DNA from: JAAYXS01 sp043820985
Lineage (GTDB): Bacteria > Planctomycetota > Phycisphaerae > UBA1845 > Fen-1342
Reading direction: 5' to 3'
DNA length: 19,007 bases
NCBI GenBank assembly: GCA_043820985.1
Contig: JBDRDH010000214.1
Span: 1-19,007 of the forward strand
The position numbers were made by a program, and so were the translations under genes. Below, piece by piece: positions 7,596 through 14,798 of this stretch. How positions within the stretch are numbered: the first letter of the stretch is position 1; the number at the start of each line of letters is the position of its first letter. Under the pieces are notes generated by a model. The model searched no databases. It was not told the DNA's origin and saw only the letters and a list, made by a program, of their open reading frames with translations.

Positions 7596-9173
7596 TTAGC
7601 GTTGTACGCTGGGACCGGTCTCGGTTGTTGGGAAGTCGAGTCGCAGCAGCCTTTGGCGGCGCCAGGTCCAGCCGTGCCAAGAGCTCAAATCTGCCTCTAG
7701 GTCGGCTCTGAGGCGCTCGATCGCGTCTTGCACCCTCGGGGCGTTCGACGAATCCCGGGTCTTGCCGACAAGTTGCATCAGTGCTGGCAGCGTGTCTGGA
7801 CCCAGGCTTTCAAGGTAGGCAACGTCGAGCCGCGGTCCGTCTCCCCGCATTTCGCGGCAGTGCAGTACGTTGTGCCGGGCGATCAGTCCGTCGAAGTTCA
7901 CAAAGCAGCACACGAAGAGCACCAGTAGCGCAGTGATCGTGTTGATGTTGATCAGCCAGAGGTTCGAGCGTCCCGCCACGATGCGTACCAGAATCCAGAG
8001 AATCCCGCAAAACACCAGCAGCATCCAGATCGCCGCGGCGACGCGTAAACGAGTCAGGGTATATACGTCGACGTAGAGACGCAGACGCCAGCCGGCGGAA
8101 ACGACCAGAAACAGGGTTTGAATCAGCCAGACATAGACCAGGCCGCGGCACACACGCAGCGATTTCTCGCGCGGATCCGAACGGAACGCTGCCAGCACAA
8201 AGAGGGCTGCGAGAATCGCGGCGGCGATGAGTGGGTAAGCGCCCCGATGGGCGTACTGCGCGTACGTCAGGCCGTTGGGCAGCGTACCGCCGCCCCAGAG
8301 ATAGTACAGGTCGAGCCCGGTCTCGACGGCAAAGAGCAGGTTGAACAGCACGAGGCAGCGTACGACCAGGCTGGGCTTAGGGTGCCCGGCCCAGGTTGCA
8401 TCGACTGGTGAGCCCTTTCCAGGCGAGGCGGCGCGCGTGCCCAAGCGGAAGCGCAGCAACGCCCAAACTGCGAGGGTCACGAGCGCCCACTGCACTATGC
8501 GCCAGCCGGACGGGAATCGCTCGGTGAGTTGTCGAAACAGACGGTGGACTTCCCGCCACGCGTCACCCAGCCACTTCGACATCACGGGATTCGCGACCGC
8601 AAACAGCGCGAGAAACACGGCCCCCAGCAGTATCGGTATGAGCCAGTTCCGCAATACCCGCATTCCCGGCGACACACGGTCACTGCTTGTGTGGCGGCGT
8701 CGATGCCAGCTGGCTACGTCCCAGAAGAGCATCTGCCACCCCATCGCCGCCCACAGCGCCCAGCGTTGCACCCAGGTGACGGCACTTGCGCTCCATCCAT
8801 CGTGAGCGAGGATGGACAACGTCGCCAAGCCGAATACGCCGTAGACCACCGCCAGGAGGTTAGGCTCTTCAACGCATTGCAGACAAAGGACCGCGAGCGC
8901 CAACGTGACGAGCAAGGTAGCGCGGCTTCGACTGAAGGCCCGGCCCCAGATCAACAACGTACCCGTCAGCAACAACCCGTACGCTCCGACGGTCCAGCCG
9001 CGCGCACAATCCCAGAAAAGCCAGTCCGTCAGCACCACGAAGGTGAGGCTGATCACTATGAGCAGTCGAAAACGCCAACCTTCCAAGGAGTTGAGCGCCG
9101 GAGCGTCCGGCGTTGGCTGTTCTTCCTGCTGCGCTGAAGTCGACTTGTGGTCGATGGCGCCGTCAGCGGACAA
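7596..9173 (-). CDS. DUF4173-type polytopic membrane protein
   Basis: The product has 525 residues with a short polar N-terminus and roughly ten or more hydrophobic segments from residue 34 to about 430, then a soluble C-terminal tail of about 90 residues. The block FNLLFAVETGLDLYYLWGGG, followed by LPNGLTYAQYAHRGAYPLI, is the signature I associate with the DUF4173 family of bacterial membrane proteins; its biochemical role is not established. The start is TTG at 9173, chosen because GGAGG lies 7 bases upstream (9181-9185). It follows the ADP-ribosylglycohydrolase gene on the same strand after a gap of about 110 bases, so the two could be co-transcribed. A convergent HEAT-repeat gene ends 52 bases beyond its stop; no clear terminator hairpin was seen between them. 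Confidence 0.8.
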   Translation of the reverse strand: MSADGAIDHKSTSAQQEEQPTPDAPALNSLEGWRFRLLIVISLTFVVLTDWLFWDCARGWTVGAYGLLLTGTLLIWGRAFSRSRATLLVTLALAVLCLQCVEEPNLLAVVYGVFGLATLSILAHDGWSASAVTWVQRWALWAAMGWQMLFWDVASWHRRRHTSSDRVSPGMRVLRNWLIPILLGAVFLALFAVANPVMSKWLGDAWREVHRLFRQLTERFPSGWRIVQWALVTLAVWALLRFRLGTRAASPGKGSPVDATWAGHPKPSLVVRCLVLFNLLFAVETGLDLYYLWGGGTLPNGLTYAQYAHRGAYPLIAAAILAALFVLAAFRSDPREKSLRVCRGLVYVWLIQTLFLVVSAGWRLRLYVDVYTLTRLRVAAAIWMLLVFCGILWILVRIVAGRSNLWLININTITALLVLFVCCFVNFDGLIARHNVLHCREMRGDGPRLDVAYLESLGPDTLPALMQLVGKTRDSSNAPRVQDAIERLRADLEADLSSWHGWTWRRQRLLRLDFPTTETGPSVQR

Positions 9174-9180
9174 TGGCCGT

Positions 9181-9185
9181 CCTCC
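9181..9185 (-). promoter_or_regulatory. Strong ribosome binding site supporting a TTG start
   Basis: On the minus strand GGAGG lies 7 bases before TTG at 9173. It decides the start of the DUF4173-type gene, where no ATG is suitably placed. Confidence 0.7.
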
Positions 9186-9283
9186 GAAGTGTTATCAGGG
9201 CACGCCCGGCGTTCTGTGCCATCCGGCTGTGCTCCGGCTCCGTTCACGTGCTGCGGTTCGCACCATTGAAAATCGACAACCAC

Positions 9284-10201
9284 TCAGGCCAGCGGTTCAC
9301 GTCGACGCAACCACTCCTGTGGCAAGCCCTCATGTCCTGTAGCCAGCACTACGATTGACCCGACGATCGCACAAGTCGTATCCCGGTCGCCGAGCCCCGC
9401 AACCGTCGCCCACATTGCTTCCTCGTACGAGTCCAAATGGCCCGCCGCCGACCAAACGGCGAACGGGACGGTGTCTGCAGCCAAGATGTGGTTGCCGCTA
9501 CCGAGTTTGCGGGCCGCACGAATGGGACTGGTGTCTGCGGGCAAATCCAGCGCCCGCGCGAGACCCTCACGGGTCGGTCCCTCCGGCGTATGTACGATGA
9601 CCGCTTCGAGGAGTTCGCCACGCGCGACATTCTGCTGCATGCCACGCATCCGCCACGCCTGTGCCGCCGCCACGGCCACTGCGATGGCGCCGGCCCGTCC
9701 ATCCGGATGCGCGTGCGTGATCTCGGCCGAGGCGTCCGCGTTCAACACGACGGCGTCCAAATCGTCGGCAAAATATGCTCCGATCGGTCCGGCGCGCATG
9801 GCGCCGCCATTGCCCATGGAGCCCTGGCCTCTGAACGACGCGCGCGTAAGCGTACGCCAATCCCCACCGCCGAGAATCTGCTCGAGTATGAAAGCAGCAT
9901 TCGGGCCGTACCCGCGTCCGGGCTGCAGTTGAAAACGTCGTGCGAACTGACGGGCGAGGTCGTCTTGCACGATGCGTCCGTGTTGCTCCAGCACCTCGAC
10001 GATGCTACACGCCATCATCGTATCGTCAGTGTACCACCACGGCGGGACCGGTAGCTTACGCTCGGCGATCAGCCAATCTGCAGCGGGGTGAAAGAACGGT
10101 TCGCCGAAGGCGTCGCCAAGCGACAGCCCCTCGAGCGCGAGCCTGGCACGGTGCATCCGCTCGGCGTGGTCCCGATTGTTGCTCTCACTTAGCTCTGGCA
10201 T
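9284..10201 (-). CDS. ADP-ribosylglycohydrolase family protein (DraG/ARH fold)
   Basis: At 305 residues it has the usual length of the family, which removes ADP-ribose from proteins or other acceptors using two metal ions. Visible motifs are GLSLGDAFGE (25-34), YTDDT (57-61, metal ligands), SMGNGGAMRAGPIG (128-141), HAHPDGRAGAIAVA (163-176) and GDRDTTCAIVGSIV (271-284, the second Asp/Thr metal cluster). All key acidic residues appear present, so it should be active. It is cytosolic, with no signal peptide. ATG at 10201 is used; an internal Met at residue 16 is an alternative and the ribosome binding site is weak. The real substrate cannot be told from sequence; no ADP-ribosyltransferase partner lies nearby. 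The DUF4173-type membrane gene follows on the same strand. Confidence 0.92.
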   Translation of the reverse strand: MPELSESNNRDHAERMHRARLALEGLSLGDAFGEPFFHPAADWLIAERKLPVPPWWYTDDTMMACSIVEVLEQHGRIVQDDLARQFARRFQLQPGRGYGPNAAFILEQILGGGDWRTLTRASFRGQGSMGNGGAMRAGPIGAYFADDLDAVVLNADASAEITHAHPDGRAGAIAVAVAAAQAWRMRGMQQNVARGELLEAVIVHTPEGPTREGLARALDLPADTSPIRAARKLGSGNHILAADTVPFAVWSAAGHLDSYEEAMWATVAGLGDRDTTCAIVGSIVVLATGHEGLPQEWLRRREPLA

Positions 10202-11343
10202 GATCGATCCCGCTGCTTACCTGCAATTCCACCGACGCGCTCCGGACCGGCGCCGAGCGGATTCTACCGGGTCTTAGCGCGTGCGACCCCCTCCGAATTC
10301 AGGGAGGGCCGCGCGGAGTGGTTTGGCATGCTGGTCAGGGCAGCGTTTTACATGGCACCGGAAGATCGTGTTCGCGCATCGGAGGCCCAATGTCGCCCGT
10401 ATGCAAGAGGCCTGCACCGAGGCCCACCGGCCCGGACGTCAGCTGGACGCGACAACTAGCCATCTCGGATGGACATTGTGTGAGAATCAACATCCGCCTG
10501 CCGGGAACTCGGATTGCGCCTGATTGCGTCGAGGCAGAACGCCGAGGTGAGTATTGGGGCGATGTTCGGTTCGAGCTTGGCGTGAGCAGTTGGTCACTGA
10601 GTTGGTCAGTCGTCACTTGGTGGTGACTAGTTATCGAGTTGTCAGTGACTTGCTACCCACTTGTAAACCTCGTTTTTTGCCGAAAAACGCGATATAAACC
10701 CTTGTGGTAACAGGGTTTGCGCTCCGAGCACCGAATTCCCAAGCTGGCATTCGTCTGGCTCAGCTAAGGCGAACGTGTCTCCCCCGCCGGATCGAGGGCG
10801 GGATCAACAGCACCCCCGGCCCCGCCGAAAACGCTGAGGCGGCCTTGCCAATCGTCGGGCACTGAATCCGGAGGTCGGACAGCATCACGCACAACGGCTG
10901 GGCCCTCAGTTCTTGGTTGCCACTACACCTGGGACGATCGTGCGATGTGGCCGCGGGACGGAGTTGGGCGGACTGTCGCTTATTCCTGCTGTCGACGTTA
11001 CTTGCGCCGCAACTTGGCCGACCATTGACGTTTCCACTACACACGTCGGCGGCATCGGGACGCGCTGAGCGGACAAACGGACACCGCCGTGCCAGCGTGT
11101 GCAACCATCGCGTAGCCTCCTCCCGCCCGGGGCCTTCGCCGGTCCATTCTGAGGCTGGCGAAGGGCACGCTGCTTCATCTGAATAGCCCATCACCGCGTC
11201 GACGAGCCGTCAGCGTGCCGGCATCCGGGGGAATCTTCTGCGGGCCATACTCGGGATAGATGGACTCATGACCGTCGCGCGGTGTGCACCGCCGGTCGCC
11301 TTCGCGGCCGAATCGATGGTAGGCCATCCCGAGGAGTCGCGCC
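10202..11343. other. Spacer of 1.1 kb without a convincing gene; probable left flank of the mobile element
   Basis: No open frame here on either strand has a domain or a convincing start. Near 10289-10308 a short hairpin (CCCTCC / GGAGGG) lies shortly upstream of the ADP-ribosylglycohydrolase start. From 10588 to 10718 there is an AT-richer patch with repeated AGTTGGTCA and two inverted repeats, listed separately. From about 10760 to 11330 the DNA is GC-rich and featureless to me. The left end of the ssrA-integrated element most likely falls in this spacer, but no copy of the tmRNA 3' end was found in it. Confidence 0.5.
10588..10718. repeat. Cluster of AGTTGGTCA repeats and two perfect inverted repeats
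   Basis: AGTTGGTCA occurs at 10588-10596 and 10600-10608 (12-base period), with a one-base-shorter copy AGTTGTCA at 10637-10644. An imperfect hairpin (AGTCGTCAC...GTGGTGACT) lies between them. Next comes CGTTTTT/AAAAACG (10671-10677 with 10683-10689), then AAACCCT/AGGGTTT (10696-10702 with 10712-10718). This is the most AT-rich stretch in its surroundings. It could be recombinase arm or core sites, replication iterons, or a regulator-binding region; the sequence alone does not decide. Confidence 0.5.
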
Positions 11344-12030
11344 ATGACGACCACAGCCACGAGAATGAACACGAAGCTGCGTGCATGTGCAGCTCAACGG
11401 TTGTCGTGCCAGCACATCGTGCTCACCAACGGCCCGTCGCTCACGCTGAAGACCACGCTCGCCCGCTATCTCGGCCACCAGCTTCGCATCCGCGTGGGGG
11501 CAACATATCAGTACGGCACCGTCCTTACTGATGAAGCGTTGGACGAGGAGAAGCGCCTCGGTCGTTACGGGCCCTTGTTCGTTGCGGCGCGCGGCGTGCT
11601 CGCGTCGGGACACTCGGTCATGCTGGATGGCAATTTCGGCGACTATACGCGCAGGGAGCGCCTGTGGGAGCTGGCTACGGAGTTCGAAGCGCGTGTAATC
11701 GCGATCCGAACAAGCTGTGATGACCTTGAACTCATTCACGCGCGTGCGCGACGACGCGCGGCCGATCCCGCCGCGCCGGACCACGGCGTGGGCGTCGAGG
11801 CCTTTCTCCTCACCCGCGACGAAGTACTCGCCCACCCTCTCGAGAACGACCCCGAATTCCGGGAGCTGGGTGTTGAGGTCGTCGAGTTTCGCACGGGCAC
11901 CGAGGCATACGCCGGATGCGCACCGGAGACGGGCGCCGACGCACGGATGATCACCGCCATTCTGCGGGGGAGCGGCCTGCTGGGTTCGTCGCCCGCATGC
12001 GTCGCGCGTGGCCAGAGTTGCACCGGATGA
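11344..12030 (+). CDS. P-loop kinase (AAA_33-like)
   Basis: A 228-residue protein starting at an ATG with GAGGAG 7 bases upstream. After a basic N-terminus comes a Walker A-type loop, TNGPSLTLKTTLARYL (G30, K36, T37), a VMLDGNF strand near residue 95 where small kinases carry their Walker B Asp, and an Arg-rich lid-like stretch (ELIHARARRRAA). This order fits the small kinase-like P-loop proteins grouped as AAA_33 (polynucleotide kinase / zeta-like); the substrate is not evident. Its TGA overlaps the ATG of the primase-polymerase gene (ATGA at 12027-12030), so the two are probably translated together. It is the first gene of the cassette kinase, primase-polymerase, GHKL ATPase. Alternatives are a nucleotide or RNA kinase for replication or repair, or a toxin-like kinase. 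Confidence 0.7.
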   Translation: MTTTATRMNTKLRACAAQRLSCQHIVLTNGPSLTLKTTLARYLGHQLRIRVGATYQYGTVLTDEALDEEKRLGRYGPLFVAARGVLASGHSVMLDGNFGDYTRRERLWELATEFEARVIAIRTSCDDLELIHARARRRAADPAAPDHGVGVEAFLLTRDEVLAHPLENDPEFRELGVEVVEFRTGTEAYAGCAPETGADARMITAILRGSGLLGSSPACVARGQSCTG

Positions 12031-13001
12031 GCCGAACTGGGAGCACTGCCACGCACCTGCCCAGGCCGCGCCTCCTGCGGGTCGTACCGGGGGGGATTCC
12101 CGCTGAGTTGAAAACGTGTCCGCAGTGGGTCGTCTGGCGCCTCGTGCGTCGCAAGGACCGCTGGACCAAAGTGCCGTTCAGCCCCGTCACGCTGCACCCG
12201 GTCCGTACCAATGACGCCGGCACGTGGGGTTCATTCGAGCGCGCGCTGGGGCAGTACGGCGCGGGTGGTGTTGATGGCGTCGGGTTCGCGTTCTCACGCG
12301 AGGCTCCGTACTCGGGCGTCGATCTGGATGGCTGCCGCGACCCCGTGAGCGGCGACATTGCAGCGTGGGCGTCCGACATTCTCGAACTGGTGCACTCGTA
12401 CGCCGAGGTGTCGCCGTCTGGCACGGGCGTGAAGGTCATTGTCCGTGGAGATCTGCCCTGCTCGTGCACCGGACGGCGGCGGCGGCTCCATGACATCCCC
12501 GCGCAGGACGGCAGGACCCCTGAAATCGAGGCGTACCACCATGGCCGGTATTTCGCCCTCACCGGTACGCGTGTAGACGGCATGCCGTCGACGATCGAAC
12601 CGCGGCAGGCCGCGCTGCACGAGCTGTGGAACCGATTCTTCGTCGCCGCCCCGTGCCCAACCAAGGTACTCCGGAATTTCACAGGGCTCACCGCCGCACC
12701 GTACTTTACCGATGCCGAACTGCTCGACCTTGCCCGGCGGGCCCGCACCGGCGCCCGGTTCTGCGAACTCTACGACGAGGGCAGCCTGGATGCCTATGAC
12801 GGGGATCATTCCCGCGCCGACCTCGCGCTCTGTGGCATGCTTGCCTTCTGGACGAATGGCGATGGCGCCCGAGTTGACCGGCTGTTTCGGCAGTCTGCCC
12901 TGATGCGGCCAAAATGGGACGAGCGGCATGCCGCGGACGGCGCGACGTATGGGGAGATGACGGTGCGCCGATCATTGGGCGCCCATTCGCCTGAGGCATG
13001 A
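12027..13001 (+). CDS. NrS-1-type primase-polymerase (AEP domain plus C-terminal helical domain), no helicase
   Basis: The ATG at 12027 overlaps the kinase stop, giving 324 residues; an in-frame ATG at 11997 is possible. The N-terminal block CPQWVVWRLVRRKDRWTKVP (31-50), GVGFAFS, the catalytic GVDLDGC (D99, D101), EVSPSGTGVKVIVRGDLP (127-144), EIEAYHHGRYFALTG (166-180) and a C-terminal DHSRADLALCGMLAF followed by LFRQSALMRPKWDER match, in order, the archaeo-eukaryotic-type primase-polymerase and helix-bundle domain seen in the deep-sea phage NrS-1 polymerase and related mobile-element proteins. Such enzymes prime and extend DNA. In full-length relatives a helicase domain follows; here the protein stops after the helical domain and no helicase is encoded nearby. 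Function in element replication is the best inference. Confidence 0.85.
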   Translation: MSRTGSTATHLPRPRLLRVVPGGIPAELKTCPQWVVWRLVRRKDRWTKVPFSPVTLHPVRTNDAGTWGSFERALGQYGAGGVDGVGFAFSREAPYSGVDLDGCRDPVSGDIAAWASDILELVHSYAEVSPSGTGVKVIVRGDLPCSCTGRRRRLHDIPAQDGRTPEIEAYHHGRYFALTGTRVDGMPSTIEPRQAALHELWNRFFVAAPCPTKVLRNFTGLTAAPYFTDAELLDLARRARTGARFCELYDEGSLDAYDGDHSRADLALCGMLAFWTNGDGARVDRLFRQSALMRPKWDERHAADGATYGEMTVRRSLGAHSPEA

Positions 13002-13038
13002 ACAGACCCTCACCAGCGCCGTTACTACGGGCTGGGGC

Positions 13039-14322
13039 GTGCATTGGGACGAGGAGTACATCGCGCGGGATATCATGCAGAACTTCTTCGATGCGAATCG
13101 AGGGCAATTGGAGGAGGTCAAGGTCAGCGTTAACGGATCTGACGTCACGATTTCGGCGCCGGCATTGTACGACCTCGATCATCTCTTCTACTTCCACAGC
13201 ACCAAGGGCGAGGACGACATTGGCCAATACGGCGAGGGCTTCAAGGCCGCGGCAACCTGCCTGCTGCGTGACCACCACATCGAGCCCATCGCCGTCTCCA
13301 AAGACCGGGCACTCCACATTCGCATCTCTGACGACACCGTGGGGCACATCCGGCTCAAGCCGATCGTGTACGATTTCTTCCAGTGTGCGAGACACTGCAA
13401 TGGTACCCAGCTGATTCTCCGTGGCTGCACGCCGAAGCTGATTGCCGCCTTCGCGAGAGGCCTGAGCCATTTCCTGTATGACGAGAACCCGCTTCTCGGT
13501 GACAAGCTGTGGTCCTCGCGTGATGGCATGTTCGCGCTATACCAGGCCACTCAACCATCCGGATGCGTGTTCTACCGCAAGCTGCGACGCGGCGAGGTTC
13601 CTGACATTCCCGTCATCCTCGTGATTGACAAGGAATACGCGGTCATTGAGAAGAAGATCAAGAACGATCGCGACCGAAACGCGTTCGGCGAAGCGTTGAT
13701 GAAGACCTTCTACAACACTTTTGCTCGCTACGGCGTGAAGCACTCCCCCGACGGCCAACGGGCAATCGTGGAAGCTGGAAAAGACTGCTGGATGCGCGGA
13801 CATCCGCTGCTCCGGGAAGTCGGAGATAACTGTGCCTCATGGCGAGGCCCCTCCTGGGACGAGGCCACGGCCAGAGAAGTGTTCGGAGACGCGTACTTCG
13901 CGCGGTCGAGCACGCACGACTCCCTTCTCAAGCTGGAGTACTCCAAGATCGAACGAGAGTGGACCGCCGCAGGCCGCAAAGCCCTTCCCCAGTACTTCGC
14001 CGAGTTTGGTGTCATCACCGCCGCACGCCACTACGACGAGGTCAAGAAGAAAGCGAAGGAGGAGGCCACCGATCGGAATCAGCGGCATCCGACGGCGGCG
14101 GAAGCGAACGGCATTTACGTTTTGACCCAGGTGCTGCGCGCATTGGCTCCGGATGTAATGGCTGTCTTCGACAAGGGGAGCGTCAACTATGCGGTAGCGA
14201 AGACGGACGCCTTGCTCGGAGAGCTGAGGAAGGACCGCGCATGGCGTTCGCGGAAAGTGTTCCTGGCCGAACAGGTACTCGTGGCCGACTTCTCGCAGGC
14301 TCTGGCGGGCCGCCACCAGTAG
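13039..14322 (+). CDS. GHKL (HSP90/histidine-kinase-like) ATPase of a mobile element
   Basis: From the GTG at 13039 the product is 427 residues. YIARDIMQNFFDANRG (7-22) is an N-box (N15, D18) and DDIGQYGEGFKAAATCLLR (59-77) is the glycine box (G62, G65, G67, K69) of the GHKL ATP-binding fold. No histidine-kinase phospho-acceptor domain or MutL-type partner is seen. The C-terminal 300 residues are not recognised and look helical and charged. The start is uncertain. The same frame stays open back to 12961, and the upstream residues TLTSAVTTGWGV look like part of the fold, but there is no ATG or GTG there. An ATG at 12998 overlapping the primase stop is in another frame. The gene belongs to the kinase/primase-polymerase cassette. 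It may be a conformational ATPase in replication or defence. Confidence 0.75.
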   Translation: MHWDEEYIARDIMQNFFDANRGQLEEVKVSVNGSDVTISAPALYDLDHLFYFHSTKGEDDIGQYGEGFKAAATCLLRDHHIEPIAVSKDRALHIRISDDTVGHIRLKPIVYDFFQCARHCNGTQLILRGCTPKLIAAFARGLSHFLYDENPLLGDKLWSSRDGMFALYQATQPSGCVFYRKLRRGEVPDIPVILVIDKEYAVIEKKIKNDRDRNAFGEALMKTFYNTFARYGVKHSPDGQRAIVEAGKDCWMRGHPLLREVGDNCASWRGPSWDEATAREVFGDAYFARSSTHDSLLKLEYSKIEREWTAAGRKALPQYFAEFGVITAARHYDEVKKKAKEEATDRNQRHPTAAEANGIYVLTQVLRALAPDVMAVFDKGSVNYAVAKTDALLGELRKDRAWRSRKVFLAEQVLVADFSQALAGRHQ

Positions 14323-14619
14323 TTTGAGGAGCAGTTCCGAGCGCAACCACTTCCACGGCTGGTCCGGTGAAACCCAGATATCCAAACGCACGAGCTGACT
14401 GGCCGGTGGCGGATGCTCCAGAGACCACGCTGGGACAGATGATTGCAGGTCCCGACAGCCGAGCACGTCCAAGGGCTGGAACACCGGTTCGAGAGAAACG
14501 GGACGATCTGCGATGGTGGGATCGCAGCCCTTGGCCGCCTCGACCCCGTGGATCTCCACGGTGCGAGCCAGCACGACGTGCGACCGAGCCCGGGCGATCA
14601 GCGCTTGTTCGACAGACAC
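14320..14619 (-). pseudogene. Truncated 5' part of an unrecognised minus-strand gene
   Basis: On the minus strand a GTG at 14619, preceded by GAGGGAG, opens about 100 codons with strong third-position GC bias and protein-like composition (MSVEQALIARARSHVVLART at the start; FQPLDVLG and PPASQLVRLDIWVSP inside; RSELLLKLL near residues 93-101). At about codon 100 the frame runs into the end of the convergent GHKL gene, beyond which it reads as that gene's antisense. I take this as the front part of a gene whose rest was lost. I do not recognise the family. It is also possible that a short complete protein overlaps the GHKL gene, or that this is chance. Confidence 0.4.
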
Positions 14620-14798
14620 GTAGTCTCACTCCCTCATCAGCAGCGTCCCCGCATTCAGGGCGTGTGGAAACCAGCTGAGTTTTCAGCAGGCTCCGCGCGA
14701 TGAACCTGAAAGGTGGCGCCTGCGCCGACCGCCTCGTGTACGGACAACCGCTCCTTATCGTCGGAGCCGTGCGCGGAGCTGAACGAGGGTGGACGGAC
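14620..14798. other. Spacer between the minus-strand gene remnant and the TOTE-type primase
   Basis: This 179-base region lies between divergently oriented coding sequence and should hold the promoter of the primase/small protein/HTH operon. I see no clear -35/-10 pair. An alternative ATG for the primase at 14700 lies within it but has no good ribosome binding site. Confidence 0.35.

Noticed and set aside
8529..9137. 202-codon plus-strand open frame
   Set aside because: Antisense to the DUF4173-type gene; Arg/Gln-rich and without recognisable features.
9437..10054. 205-codon plus-strand open frame
   Set aside because: Antisense to the ADP-ribosylglycohydrolase gene, which has all its catalytic motifs.
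10690..10735. Weak resemblance of this stretch to the sequence next to the tmRNA 3' end, considered as the left attachment site
   Set aside because: Only scattered matches (GGGTT and GAAT) could be aligned; no continuous repeat of the tmRNA 3' end was found anywhere in the window.
10760..11194. 144-codon minus-strand open frame in the 1.1-kb spacer
   Set aside because: No domain, no convincing ribosome binding site, and several overlapping frames of similar length; it may be part of a decayed gene but cannot be supported.
12294..12929. 211-codon minus-strand open frame
   Set aside because: Antisense to the primase-polymerase gene, whose catalytic motifs are on the plus strand.
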